Numbered from the stretch's first letter, positions 15,501 to 30,500 are shown. The stretch: DNA of 64,000 nt from Corbicula japonica (GCA_038501625.1 JAZAYU010000012.1:4712001-4776000); one strand, 5' to 3'. The notes: a model not told the origin generated them from the sequence alone. Numbers and translations are program-made.

Positions 15501-18500
15501 CAAAACTACTTGAGGGATTTTATTCAAACTTCATACACTGACAGAGCACATTGGTAGGTAGTGCAGTGTGCAAGAACAATAACTCTACCTTGCCTATTTT
15601 TAGAGTTATTCCACATTATCAGAATTACTTGATAAATTTTGTCCAGGAGCATAACTCAAAAACTACTTGAAGGATTTTATTCAAATTTCATATACTGACA
15701 GAGCACATTGGTAGGTAGTGCAGTGTGCAAGTGCAATAACTCTACCTTGCCTATTTTTATGCCCCTGAAGGGAGGCATATAGTAATCGGACCGTCCGTCC
15801 GTCGCGTCCGTCTGTCCGAAATAATCTTGTCCTCGCTTCTTCTCCAAAACCGCTTGAGGGATTTCTTTGAAACTTCACAGGAGTGTTTGTCACCAAGCCT
15901 AGTTGTGCATATCGTCAGGAATTTCTGCTCGGATTATTTTTGGCTGAGTTATGGCCCTTTTTAGCAAAATCTTGTCCTTGCTTCTTTTCTGAAACCGCTT
16001 GAGGGATTGCATTGAAACTTCACAGGAGTGTTTGTCACCAAGCCTAGTTATGCATATCCTAAGGAATTTCTGATCGGATATTTTTTGGCGGAGTTATGGG
16101 CCTTTTTACCTAACCCTAACCCTAAGCTTTTTTGAAATCTCTTGAGGGATTTCATTGAAACTTCACAGGAGTGTTTGTCACCAAGCCTAGTTGTGCATTT
16201 CCTAAGGAATTTCTGATCGGATTATTTTTGGCGTTATGGGCCTTTTTACCTAACCCTTACCCTAACCCTAAGGTAAATTTTGTTAAAGCAATAGAGGTTA
16301 CATTTTTTGTCCGATTGTCATGAAATTTGGTATGAATATTGATATTGATGATTTCTACACAAATGATTAAAATCATGTTGTTAAATTGACCAGAGGCCCC
16401 GCCCTGGGGATTTTAATTTTTTTTTCTTTCAAAATCTGTTTTTAACCTTTGATTTTCTACAGTTATCAACCAGATTTTGACACAAGCTTTATACCATCTT
16501 AAAATTCAATCTTTCCTGAACAATTCATTCACTGGTTGTTCAGTGATTAAATTTGAAACAAAAATTTTAGTAGCAGAGTGAAAATTTCAAGTGTCAAAAT
16601 CCAATATTTCTACCTGTCTTCAGCTACATATGATGTTTACCAGTTTATTCGTTAATATTGGTCAAGTTGCTGGACAATGACCTCATGAACTTTGCTGCTT
16701 AGATCTGTGTTATGCAATATTAAGAACTTTGCTCTGGAAGATTTTATAGGGTAAATTTTGTCATTTTCAATGGATAGTGACCAAATAAACTCTCTTACTT
16801 TATAGCACTTTGAAAATCAGGCTTTTCTGAACATGTTATTCACTGTTTGTAAGTAAAACAACAAAAAGAACAACAACAACAAATTTGAAGCACATTCTCA
16901 AACTGTTAAGACTAAATTTAAGAAAGTCTTAGATGTATACAGTGTATGTACACAAACTGGCAAGTTAAGGCCACACTTTTTTAAGCTCCCGGCAGAAATT
17001 CGGGGGAGCATATAGTCGCCAAGTTGTCGGTCAGTCCGTCAGTACGTCCCACATTCTTTAACACTCTAGCGGTCACATATTTGCCTCGATTGTTTTGAAA
17101 CTTGGTCAGGATGTTTGTCCCAATGATTTCTCAGATGAGTTCAAATATGGGTCATCTGGGTCCAAAAATTAGGTCACTGTTACTAAAATAGAATTTTCTT
17201 GTTAACACTCTAGCGATCATATTTTTGCTCTGATTGTCATGGAACTTGGTCAGGATGTTTGTCCCAATGATTTCTCAGATGAGTTCAAATATGGGTCATC
17301 TGGGTCCAAAAATTAGGTCACTGTTACTAAAATAGAATTTTCTTGTTAACACTCTAGCGGTCACATTTTTGCTCCGATTGTCACGAAACATGGTCAGGAC
17401 ATTAGTCTCAGTAATTACTTGGAACAGTTCGAATATGGGTCATCTGGAATCAAAAACTTGGTCACTGTTACTAAAAATAGAATTATCTTGTCTTGGCTGT
17501 AAATTTGTTATTTCTCATTGGATTTCAAAATAACTTGGCACAAATTTTCACCATGACAAGGCGGTATGTTGAGTACAAAACCATGTCGGTTGGTCCAAGG
17601 TCAAGGTCACTGTTCCTAAAAATGGAATTTTCTTGTTAACACTTTAGTGGTCACATTTTTGCTCTGATTGTCCGATTGCAAAGAAACATGGTCAGGACAT
17701 TAGTCCCAGTTATTAATTGGACGAGTTTGAATATGGGTCATCTGGGGTCAAAAACTAGGTCACTGTAACTAAAAATAGAAAAATCTTGTCCAGGCTGTAA
17801 ATTTGTTATTTATCATTGAATTTTAAAATGACTTGGCTCAAATGTTTACCATGACAAGATGTTGTTTCGCGTACGATACCCATGGCTGTTTGTCCAAGGT
17901 CAAGGTCACTGTTACTAAAAATAAAATTTTCTTGTCTGGGCTGTAACTTCCTAATAAATGGAGTGATTTCAAAATAACTTTACATAAATGTTTACCATGA
18001 CAAGGGGTTGTGTTGCGTACAATACCCATGCCGGTAGGTCCAAGGTCAAGGTAACTGTTACTAAAAATAGCATTTTCTTTTCCAAGCTGTAAATTTGTTG
18101 TTTTTTATTGGATTTTAAAAGAACTTGGTGTAAATGTTCACCATATCAAGACGATGGGTCACATACAACACAACTTTGTTGTATTCAGGTGAGCGATAAA
18201 GGGCCATCATTGCCCTCTTGTTTCCCTTGATTTTACCTAACTTGCACACAACTCTTACAACCATTGAGCAGTTGTTGACAGGTGAGCCACCCTATGGACC
18301 CTCTTGTTGCAAGGGATATAGGCCCTTACTTTTTACTCTTTAACTTCCACAGGCATATTTTTACTACATATGTATACCAATTCGATTTCAAAGCTGCATT
18401 TCGGGGGCATATGTCAATTTCAAGTGACAGCTCTTGTTTAGAGTTATTCCCCTTTATCAGATTTACTTGATAAATTTTTGTCCGTAGCTTGACTCCAAAA

Positions 18501-21500
18501 CTGAAAAGGATTTCCTCTCCAGGTAAATTATACGAAAGTACAACCTTCAGGTAACTTTTTTCCGGCGGGGAGATTAACCATGTGTAACATGGCTCTTGTA
18601 AGATATTGAGGCAGCATGCATTCACCCTCATGTCAGAGTAAGAGTGCTACACATACTTAAGTAAAGTTCCTAGATGTCTGATCCGCTTGTACTTTGATGC
18701 TATCATCACGGGGGCTTATGTGATATTGAGGCAGCATGCATTCACCCTCACGTCAGTGTAAGTGTGCTACACATACTTTAGTAAAGTTCCTTGATATCTG
18801 ATCCCCTCTTACTTTGATGCTATCATCACCGGGGCTTATTTGATATCAAGGCAGCATGCATTCACCCTCATGTCAGAGTAAATTCGCTACAAGGTTTTAT
18901 ATTACACAGAGTAAGTCGAGATGTTCAATAGCTTACCTCGTTTTTCATAAAATCTTACCACCTGCATCACACAAAGAGGTTTTGTTTTGCCTTTTAACCC
19001 TTTCCTCCATATATATGCATTTTTACGCATGTGCGACCAGTGTAGATCTAGATCAGCCAGCACATCCATGCTATCTGATCTGGATCTGCACTGGTCGCAT
19101 TTTGGTCAGAAATAACCTACCGAATGAAAAAAGCGAGCAGTTTAGATCCTGATCAGATGGCACAGATGTGCTGGCTGATCTGGATCTAAATTGTTGGCCT
19201 TCCAAATAAAGGTTTGTCTATGGAGGAAAGGGTATAAAAGCTTACCTTGTTTTTTCATAAAATCTTACCACCTGAATCACACTACATCCTTACTACTGGA
19301 AGTAAATATTAAAACCACACTACATTTTTTAACTCTTTACACAGTGGGATATGGCTGTAACCCATGGGCAAACAGTGTGAATCCAGAGCAGCTGGCACAT
19401 CTCTGCCTGAGGATTAGGATCTACACTGTTTGCTGTTTGATTTATTATTTTGTTTCTGACCAAGGAGCAAACAGTCTAGATCCTGATCAGACGACACAGA
19501 TGAGGTGGTTGATCTGGATCAACACTGTTTGCACTTGCCATTAAACCTGTATATGAGGATTAAAGGTTAAGTCAGTACACCCTTAGTGGTAATGGTCGCT
19601 GTATTAGGTTGTGACTTGGCATCAGTTCCAAAATGTGTTGATGCCAATAAATAAGTGTATCTTTTCATACTGTGACAATGACAGTTGTACTTGTTTGCAG
19701 TTTTGTGGCAGATGGTTCCACATTTGTTCAGGCTCTGGCTATGGGGTCAGTGATGTTCTGTGGTCATGTGAAGAATGCTCGGCTCCCGGCACTGTCCCCG
19801 GATCTGGCCCCACCCAAACCTCCTTGCAGCTCAGTAGATTCAGAACAGCAAGCTTGTTTGTCGCTTGCTGCCGGTAAGTCTTTTTTGTGTACCTAATGTT
19901 GGAACTAACAAATACAAATAAAAATTCATGGTATAATACTGTAGAAGTTTAGTCTGTTCTTGTGTATGTCCCATTGGGCCTGTTTTTTTCAGTACAGAGC
20001 TTCAAACAAGAAGTATTTTGAATTACCCTTTGATTTTTGGCAATTACTCTTTGAATTTAATATGAAGGGGTACTGGTAGCCTTTAATTTTAAAATATGGT
20101 TGGTAATTGCTCATTTATTTTCTCCACATAGTTAAGAAAAGCAAAGCCAATCAAGCTTTGCACTCTATTGTAAAAGTAATTGTTGCAATATCATGATATG
20201 AGCATTTATCATCAGGGAATACATGTAGTAACTGTTATAAGTTAATCCAGTACTCTATCACTGTTGTAAAACGCCCCTTACATCCAAACATCAGGGAGTA
20301 GATACACTTTGCCTCAAAATTTTATCTTGAGCTCAGTTTGTATCCCTCGTAGGGTTTTAAATGATTGGTTCACCCAGCTGTAGACAAAGTTCCTTTAAGG
20401 TTTCTTACTCCTTTTTAGGTTCTAGCTCTTCTGTTAAAATTAACAGGTTTCTGGAACTCTGTTTTTCAGGATTTCCCCATTTTGCAAGTGATTACATGCG
20501 TAACTGGGGTCGTGATACATTCATCTCTCTTCGTGGCCTTCTCCTGTTGACTGGCAGATATGTGGAGGCAAGGTGGGAAGAATTTGTTACTCAGCTGACA
20601 ATTCTTGTTTGCAGTATGAAATGTTAACCAGTGTCGTCTTTTGAAGAAAGGGTGATACATAAGGATCTCTTCGTCCATTCTTCACCAAAACTTGGCTATA
20701 ACGTTGACATTTATTAATGTTTCTAAATCAAACTTCAAAATTGTATTGCTTATGACAACACAGTTGTGATGATGCAAACCACTAAATATCCAGATAACAT
20801 TTTAAATGAGTTACTGTATGCCCGTTTTGTTCATGGATTTTTTTCAAGAAAACTTGATGTTGGCTAGAACTTTGTCATTTCTTGGCATATTACTAAATTG
20901 ATATATTTATATAAGTTAATTTACAGGTATATTATCTTGGCTTTTGGTGGCTGTCTGCGGCATGGTTTAATTCCGAACTTGCTGAATGAAGGTAAAGGAG
21001 CCCGCTACAACTGTCGTGATGCTGTGTGGTGGTGGCTTCAGGCCGTACAGAACTACTGCAAGATGGCACCCAACGGGTTCACCATCCTGACCGACAAGGT
21101 GTCCAGGATGTACCCAACTGACGACTGTGAGCCCCTGGAGCCAGGAAAACATGTGAGCACAGTACTATTGCTTTATCCTAAAGTCCCATATGGTGTAAAG
21201 CGATTTTATGCTCCTTGCTCATCTACTTCCTGCTTACTGACTATTTTTAGCTCACCTGAGCACTTGTGCTCATGGTGAGCTTTTAGGATCGCCCTGTGTC
21301 CGTCGTGCGTCGTCAATTTTTGCTTTAAACAACATCTCCTCTTAAACCCCTGGGCCAAAGTTGATGAAACTTACCATGGATGTTCCTTGCATGAAGCTCT
21401 TCCAAAGTTGTTCAAAGAAATCAATTCCATGCAGAACTCTGGTTGCCATGGCAACCGAAAGGAAAAACTTTAAAAATCTTCTTGTCTGAAACCACAAGGC

Positions 21501-24500
21501 CTAGAGCTTAGATATTTGGCATTTAGCATCCTCTAGTGGAACTCTACAAAGATTGTTCAAATTATTTCCCTGGGGTCAAAATTGGCCCCGCCCCAGGGGT
21601 CACTTCATTTTACATAGACTTATATAGGAAAAACTAAACAAAAATCTTCTTGTCTGAAACCACAAGGCCTAGAGCTTAGATATTTGGCATTTAGCACCCT
21701 CAAGTGGAACACTACAAAGATTGTTCAAATTATTTCCCTGGGGTCAAAATTGGCCCCGCCCCAGGGGTCACTTCATTTTATATAGACTTATATAGGAAAA
21801 ACTTGAAAAATCTTCTTGTCTGAAACCACAAGGCCTAGAGCTTAGATATTTGGCATTTAGCATCCTCTAGTGGAACTCTACAAAGATTGTTCAAATTATT
21901 TCCCTGGGGTCAAAATTGGCCCCGCCCCAGGGGTCACTTCATTTTACATAGACTTATATAGGAAAAACTTGAAAAATCTTCTTGTCTGAAACCACAAGGC
22001 CTAGAGCTTAGATATTTGGCATTTAGCACCCTCTAGTAGAACTCTACAAAGATTGTTCAAATTATTTTGCTGTGGTCAAAATTGGCCCAGCCCCAGGGGT
22101 CACTTCATTTTACATAGACTTATATAGGAAATCTTTAAAAAGCTTCTTCTCACAAATCACAATGCGTACAGCTTCGATATTTTATATAGCATTGTCTAAT
22201 GGATGTCTACTAAATTTGATCAAATTATGTCCCCTGGGCCAAAATCTGCCACTCCTAGGGTTCTCTTGGTTTACATATAGTTATATAGGAAAAACCTGAA
22301 AAATCATTTTTCTCCAAAACTAATAGGACTAGATCTTAGATATTTGGTGCTGAGTATTGTGTAGAGACCCTTTATCAATTTTGTTCAAAAGTTAGCCCTG
22401 GGGTCAAAATTATCCCCGCCCAGTGGGCCCTTAATAAGTGAAAAAGGCAAACTTTAAAAATCTTTCTACTTGAAACCTCAATGCCTAAAGCTTAGATATT
22501 TGGTATATAGCATTGTCTAGTGGATGTCTACCAAGTCTGTTCAAATTATGTCCCCTGGGCCAAAATTGGCCACGCCCCAGGGTTCTCTTAGTTTTCATTG
22601 ATTTATATTGGAAAACATGAAAAATCATTTTTCTCCGAAACTAATAGGACTAGACCTTAGATATTTGGTGTTGAATATTGTGAAGAGACCCTTTACCAAC
22701 ATTGTTTAAATGTTGGCCCTGGGGTCAAAATTGGCCCCGTCCTGGGGGCCCTTAATATGTAAAAAAGGAATACTTCAAAAATCTTCCTACTGGAAACCTC
22801 AATGCCTTAAGCTTACATATTTGGTATGTAGCATTGTCTAGCGGATGTCTACCAAGTTTGTTCAAATTATGTCCTCTGGGCCGAAATTGGCGACACCCCA
22901 GGGTTCTCTTAGTTTACATTGATTTATAAAGGAAAACATGAAAAATCATTTTTCTCCGAAACAAATAGGACTAGACCTTAGATATTTGGTGTTGAGTATT
23001 GTGAAGAGACCCTTTACCAACATTGTTTAAATGTTGGCCCTGGGGTCAATATTGGCCCCGCCCCGGGGACCCTTAATATGTAAAAAAGGCAATTTTTAAA
23101 AATCTTCTTACTGGAAACCTCAATGCCTTAAGCTTAGATATTTGGTATGTAGCATTGTCTAGTGGATATCTACCAAGTTTGTTCAAATTATGTCCCCTGG
23201 GCCAAAATTGGCCATCCCCAGGGTTCTCTTAGTTTACATTGATTTATATAGGAAAACATAAATAATCATTTTTCTCTGAAACTAATGCAACTAGACCTTA
23301 GATATTTCGTGTTGAGTATTGTGAAGAGACCCTTTACCAGCATTATTTAAATGTAGGCCCTGGGGTAAAGCTGAGAGTACTTTTGTACTCAGGTGAGCAA
23401 TATAGGGCCATGATTGCCCTCTTGTTAGATTTTGTTACTATACAGGTGTGCTACATAATCCAAAGGGCATCTTTATCACTTTATATATATATGCATTACA
23501 TAAACCAAAGGGCATCTTATTGAAAAATGCAAATTACATTTTGAAAGTCATATTTCTCGCCGCGGTGGTATTACTAGTGAGCATTAGCTCACAGATTTAC
23601 TTGTTATATTTTGATCAAATTATTAAGTGCCAACTCTACGTTATTAACTGTTGTTTCATATATTTCAATAATAAACACAGAAAGGTAAACTAAGTCACAT
23701 CCTTCTTTTTATATGTTATTCTGGAAAAAGAACACAAGTCCAAAAATTTGAATTAAAGGGTGAAAATTTACATATAGTTATTACTGATTTCACATTTTGT
23801 ATCAAATTCCATATTTGAATTATTGTTCTGTTTTTGGTTTTGAAAAGTCGAAGTATCTAATGTTTTTCTGTTACACCCTTAATTAAAACGGGACTATGGC
23901 AGGGATTGGGTGATTGGGGCAATACAGAACTGATTGCTATCCCATCCAAAGTCATATGAAATCATTACAGAGCAATTTATCCTTGTCTAAGGAATAAGAT
24001 GCTATTACTGCTGATGTAGTTTGGTAATTTATTACATCATTCATAACATAAAGTTTCAAGTCTTAAATTTGCTTGTCAGTTGAATTAGAACCTTGCATTT
24101 GTATGGGGAAGAAAATAAGTTTAAGTTGGTTTTAACACTTTTACACACATTTCTTTAAAACAGTTACAGGCATGTTTTCTCTGACAAGTTACAAGCTTGT
24201 CATGGCTGTGTAGTAAAGTCAGTTTACGTGTACAGTAAAAATATGAGAGAAAGTAAGGGTGCATTGTCACTTATCCTCTATGAAGACATCTTGGCTTGAG
24301 TTTGTTAACCATTTCCTTCATAGATACACCTTAATTGTGAGGGCGAACAGTTTAGATCCAGATCACCCGGCACATCCGTGCCGTCTGATCAGGATCTAAA
24401 CTGTTCGTTTAAAAAAAATTTTTTTAGGTTATTTCTGACCAAAATGTGGTCAGTGCAGATCAAGATCAGATGGCACGGATGTGCCGGCTGATCTGGATCT

Positions 24501-27500
24501 ACACTGGTCACACATGCTTAAAAATGGTAAATATGGAGGAAAGGGTTAAGTAAGAAAAACAAGTCATTTGGTTTTTGTAAAAACTGGATCATTTGTTGTG
24601 TGTGACAGTCAACTCAGTAGAGATGCCAGCTATATATTGCTGGAAAAAAATCTGATTGACTGTAAATGTGAGCCACTTTAATGTGAAATAATTTCTCTCT
24701 GCCTTCAGTTTTATATGAATCATTCAGTTGTTGGCTGTCAACCCTACTTCATGGAGTTCATAGATATGAAATTAATCACATGGACAAACAGTGTTGATAC
24801 AGATCAGTCTTCAGGATCTTCACAGTTTACTTCTTGGTTAGAACTAAGATAAAGGATCTAAAAGCAGAATGTTGATCCAGGTGATTCTGCAATATTATGC
24901 AGGCTGATCTGGATCTAAACTGGTTGTGCATGGGATATAAGCTGTATCCTGTGGAGAAGAGTGTTAAGAGATTTGATGTCAGTGGATTGTGACCACTTTT
25001 TATTTTTGTAGAGAAAGGTGAGAAAACATGACATTGTATCTTGTTTTACAGGATCAGCCGTTATGTGAAGTGATGCAGGAGGCTTTACAACGTCACGCCT
25101 CGGGAATATCATTCCGAGAGAGAAATGCTGGCCCCAAGATTGATGAGCATATGACTAGTGCAGGTTTGTGAGTGTTCAGCCTTAGTTTTTATGTCCCTGA
25201 CACAACATTTGAACAACCAGGGTTGATCAAGACAGACTTCAGTGGGGTTGCTCAAGGGAGGTATAATCGCATCATTCATCCGTTTGTCTGTCTGTTCATC
25301 TGTCCATGCCAAAATCATGTCTGCTGCCTTCCTCTTGAACCCCATGAACAATTGTAAAATTACTTGGTAGAAATGTTTGGCATTAAGTCACGATAGGCAT
25401 AACATACAGTGATGCTGACCTTTTTTATAGAGACCACTATAGTTTTCATTTGTTTATATTTCATTTTTTACCCATTTTTTTCCATAAATCCGGTAATGAT
25501 TAAATCGTGGTGACCATGAATTGATTCTATAAATGTTCCTTGTTTCTTATACAGATATTTGAGTTGTAATTTGAACTAACCATATAAAAAATAATGAGCA
25601 TCAGTGTTTCTAAAATTTTCAGCAGGCCTGTCATTGACTGATTTTCGGGAAGAATGTACGATTGAAATTTCACAATTGGTAAAAATATCGGTCAGGTCAT
25701 GAATAGTCGCCCATAAATTGTTACAAAAATTACGTACATGTACAATTTTTCACACCTTAATCAGCAATTAACATGTCAATTATAGAATTCACAACTCTGC
25801 TGCCATGACTACCACAAATACATTTTCTGTGAATAGCCTGCGGCAAAGACGAAACGGAATGTGGTCGGTTAACAATAAAACAGTTTGATTTTATTGAAAG
25901 AAGGGTTAGTCCCATGATTGTAATTCTAAATGACCGACGACCGAATAAAATTTATAATTGCTGTTATATCATATGGACTTCACTTTTATTGTTTTCACAG
26001 CAAAGTTGAAATAGCTCAAATGAATATGATTTTTATTTTTTTTTAAATCGAGTGACTGGCATGCTTACTTACGCATACAACATTCAAATATACTACAAAT
26101 TTACAAAAAATCTAAGCAAGTTACATTTATTTCCGACTCGGTAATAAATGTTGCATATGTATACTCGTGCAAGTTCGTGTAGATTCAAGAATTACCATGT
26201 CCTTAAAGAATAGAATAATATTTCCAAGAAATATAATATCGTGTTACAGAGCATGATATGATCGACGTATAGGGCATTTACGTAAAGCAAATAGTTGCCT
26301 TCCAAAAATCCGAGAGTTAATACATGTTTTATGAACTAAAAATTCCACTTCACAACCTTATCGCCGTAAACTTCAAATGTCGCATGCCGCTCTAATAAAA
26401 TGATCAAAGAATCTTTCCGTCTACAACTCGAAAATCATTAATCTGTTGGGAGGTTGTAGGATATCGCCCGCAAGAAATTATGTCGTAAGGGAGGAATGGA
26501 CTGGGGGTCAGAAGAGTGAAATGTGCTGAAAGCTGGGACCGGAAGTCGTTGTTTGTGCAGACCGGAAGTAGGAGAATAGTTCATTTTGGCGCCAATGTCC
26601 GATTGGGATTTTGAAATGTTAGAAACACTGATGAGTACACATCAGTTGTGATAATAAACTTTTAGGCATATACATGCACTGTGTTTCGGTCAGTAATAGG
26701 TAAAGAAGTAACACTGTTAAAAAATTCATATCTGTTCTTTAGAAATTTGGCAGGTCTTGATTTATTTAGTCTTTGTCAAGTTGTTGTATTGAAGGGTTTG
26801 ATTTGGAGGTTGGTGTCAAGTGGTAAACAGGTTTTTGTGTATGGTGGAAATGAAATGTTGTTTGTTGTAGGGTTTGATTTGGAAGTTGGCGTCAAATGGA
26901 ACACTGGTTTTGTATATGGTGGAAATGAGCACAACTGTGGTACGTGGATGGATAAAATGGGCAGTTCAGAGAAAACTGGCAAGCGAGGGAAACCAGCTAC
27001 TCCAAGGTACAGAACCAACAACATGTCATGTAATATCATGGTTACATTTAACCCTTTACTTCTAAGATGCTTCTTTCACTGATTGGCATTTTATCAGATT
27101 GGCAATCGGTGAAGATCCTGAACAGCCAGCACATCCTTGTCATCTTTTTAAGACCTACAATGTTTGTTCTTAGACTGTAGGTTATTTCTTACCAAATTGG
27201 AACAGTGTAGATACAGTTCAGAGGGCATAGCTGTGCTGGCTGACCTGGATCTACACCAGTTGCCAATGTGATAAAAGGTGTATCCATGAAGTACAGGTTT
27301 AAGGGATGTCTGCTCCATATTTCAACATCCTTTGAAGGATGTACAGCCGAAAGTAAGAAATAATGATATGATTGGCATGATGTGCTGAAGCCAACACCTG
27401 GTTATATAGGATTAACCCTTCTTATATACACATTTTTACACATGTGTGACCAGTGTAAATCCAGATCAGCCGGCACTGGTCACATTTTGGTCAGAAATAA

Positions 27501-30500
27501 CCTAATGAATCAAAAAGCAAACAGTGCAGATCCTGATCAGACGGCACAGATGTGCCGGCTGATCTGGATCTACACTGTTTTAACGCAATAAAGGTGTGTC
27601 TATGGAGGAAAGAGTTAAGACTACACCTGAAGGGTTAAAGCTTGTCTTTCATCCATACCACTGCCACACACTTGAGAATTGAAATATCATTAATGTTGAC
27701 ATCACTCTACCAATTTGCTGTCAAATACACACTAAATACAAGGTCAAACCTATAGATACCAACAATTTTGAAAAAGCTTTACACAAAAGTTCACTTCATT
27801 TAAATGATTATGTAGAAACAAGCTGTCAAAAACACAAATTTTAAATGCCATATCTGCCAGAGTTCAAATTTTACTTTCTGGACATAAATTAGAGCTAGTG
27901 TTTTGGAAATTCCTGTAGCTGTGGGGATGTGAATATAACTGGGAGTGCAGTCTTTGCAACTATTTAACAGCAAATAATTGGTCTGGTGGGATGATAAGAT
28001 TACATTATTTAGCTGTATTTAAAACTGAATCCAATATAAAACATGCAGTTATGAATAAAGAAGTAGTTTTTCAATGACACTGCTTGTTCTGTTTCAGAGA
28101 TGGTTCAGCAGTAGAGTTGATAGGTTTGTCAGCGTCGTGTCTACTGTGGTTACATGACCTGTGTGAGAGAGGCATCTATCCATACAAGGGAGTGAAGCTT
28201 GTCAACGATGGTAAACATTGCTTCTGAATATCACATTTATTAGTGGCATCTATCAGTTATCTCCACAGACTTTTCTCTTTAAAATATTGTTACCTTGCCT
28301 CCATCCATTCTGCAGTTGTATATACAAATGACTTCTCCCATAGCTCAAAGCAGGTAGAAGTCTGATCACATTTGGGAGACTTCTTCTACCAAGTCTCCCT
28401 CTAGTGAGAGCCCTGCTATTCTCTTGGCGTCAATTTTGCAAAATTTGATCAGCTTAGATAAATTATTGTAGATAAATTGGTTATTGGTTAGTCTTTGAGA
28501 CTCGCTATTGATGATGCCATGTGTTCTCCTGATACAGCTACACAGGTCTGAGATCACTGTACACACCTGTGTAGTGCTCTAACCAGTTAGTCAGTGGAAA
28601 CCAATGCAATCTCACTAAAGTAAGATCTAACAAATGTTAGATCTGATGATGGCCCGCAGACACCGAACATAAGCTATAGCGGTTTTCTCCGATTACTATT
28701 TTTAGAAATTGTCAACACAGGAAGCATGATTTATAATGCTCACAAAATGATCAGAAGATGTCATTACATAAGAAATGAATGCAATACTACATTAACACAT
28801 ATATCCAGTAAAATATGTCTTACACAGGCTGTCAACACTTTCCTTGGTTTAAAATATTATGTTTACTTTCACTTTTGCGATTTTGTAGGAGACAATCTGA
28901 TTGATTCAAATGGTTAGTGATACAAGCATGTTTTAGTTACTCATCGTCAGATCCTGATAGCGTAGCGGTTTTCAGGAGATGATTTTAATCCTATTGAAAC
29001 CAATGTAGCCCTAAAGCATGTTCTTCATCCATTTCAATGAATGGAATCATAAGAGTTGTTTAACTATGAATGGTAGGGACCATTTATCTGCACCTTCACC
29101 TCAGAAAATTTCTTTAAAATCATGCAGTTTTCCTCAAAAAGTAACTTAAACTCAGGTTTTTTCATTCCCCTTTAGAGAAAAAAATCTCGCTATTTTCCCT
29201 AAAATTAGCCCTTTCCTCCATAAATACGCATTTTTACGCATGTGCAACCAGTGTAGATCCAGATCAGCCAGCACATCCGTGCCATCTGATTAGGATCTGC
29301 ACTGGTCGCATTTTGGTCAGAAATAACCTAACAAATCAAAAAGCAAAGGTAACAACCAAACAAAATTTCTCTTGTAGGTAAGGAAAAGTTGATGAGTTTT
29401 GAGGCCTGGCATAAGTTGATCTGTGAGAACTTTGAGCGCTGTTTCTGGATCCACACGGAGCCAGACCCCCAGGAGGAGGCTCCGGAGCTGATCTTCCGCC
29501 GAGGCATGTACAAGGACACATACAACGCCACGCAGTTCTGGACTAACACTCAGCTCAGACCTAACTATGCTGTTGCTATGGTTGTGGTAAGATTGTTTTC
29601 CTACAGATCATTTTTCTGTAAATATCATTTTCAATATTTTTTGATTTTCCAAGACCACAACTAGCATGATATGTAGAGCTCAGGGATTCAAATCCTGGGT
29701 TCCGTAGACTTTCATTTCCTTCCATTGTCCTTACAAGGGTAGGATGGGGCCTCCTTTAGGTTAAGGTCATGAAGTGTGGTTAAATTTTGTGTGTTAAATA
29801 GCTCAGTCGGGAGAGCACTCGCCCTGTAAGCGAACGGTTCCGGGTTAGAGAGTCCCGGTCTGGCTGCACATTCTTTCTTACCCTGTGACATTTGGTGCCC
29901 AATGCGGAACCATGACAGCATTGCATGGTTGAGTCTAAGACGCCTGCAAATGTTAATATAAAGCAAGGGGTCCCGTGTTCGAGTCCCAGTTTGGCTGCAC
30001 ATTCTTTCTCACCCTGTGACAATAACATGGTAAATTTAATCTCCTATGATCCCCATGAAAAAATTCACACCCAGAGATTAGATTAAAGATCACTATACCC
30101 TGTTAACTTTCTGCATATTTCTTACATACCTAATCAGTGCCCAAGGTTATAAAACTGAGATTGGAAACCAGTCTCAAATCTCAAGCATCCGATTGGCTGA
30201 AATAGGGACTGATCGCCATTTCAGCTGATCAGATGCTTGAGATTTGAGACTGGTTTCCAATCTTAGTTTTATAACCTTCAGCCCAGATGTTCAGGCCCCA
30301 AGTAACAGGTTCAAGGAAGGTTGGGAAATAAATGGGTCACAAGGATGAACATACCAAGATTATGTGTTGCTTGTGAAAACCCCGATTCATAGAACTTCAT
30401 GTGCAACTGAACTTCCATTTTTATGCCCCCACAAAGTGGGAAGCATTTAAGGAATGATTCTTATTTTGGTGCGGTTCATGCAGATTGGACGTGCACGCGA

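Larger units (their letters stand above)
14471..18598 (+). mobile_element. Element E1: 156-bp tandem-unit element (interrupted)
   Basis: Head TTATCCCCCTGCCAAAGGC plus TCGTCCGTCCGTCTG, then about eight 156-bp units at 14551-15755 (each with CCGGAGCATAACTCCAAAAC and CTGACAGAGCACATTGG), and after the E2 insertion a last unit and the tail at 18441-18598, which ends in hairpin CCATGTGTAACATGG plus CTCTTG. Inserted in AGL exon 11 duplicate 2. No coding capacity. The architecture resembles the bivalve 'pearl' and Helentron-type non-autonomous elements (inference). Confidence 0.75.

Noticed and set aside
15681..15896. Open frames in elements E1-E4
   Set aside because: Short, start in tandem units and match no transposase; the elements look non-autonomous.
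16100..16270. Telomere-like CCTAACCCTAACCC runs
   Set aside because: Only two or three units each and inside element E2; too short for an interstitial telomere.
29795..29870. A functional tRNA-Thr gene
   Set aside because: The anticodon-like TGT is present but box B is damaged, no clean acceptor stem pairs, and a SINE tail follows.
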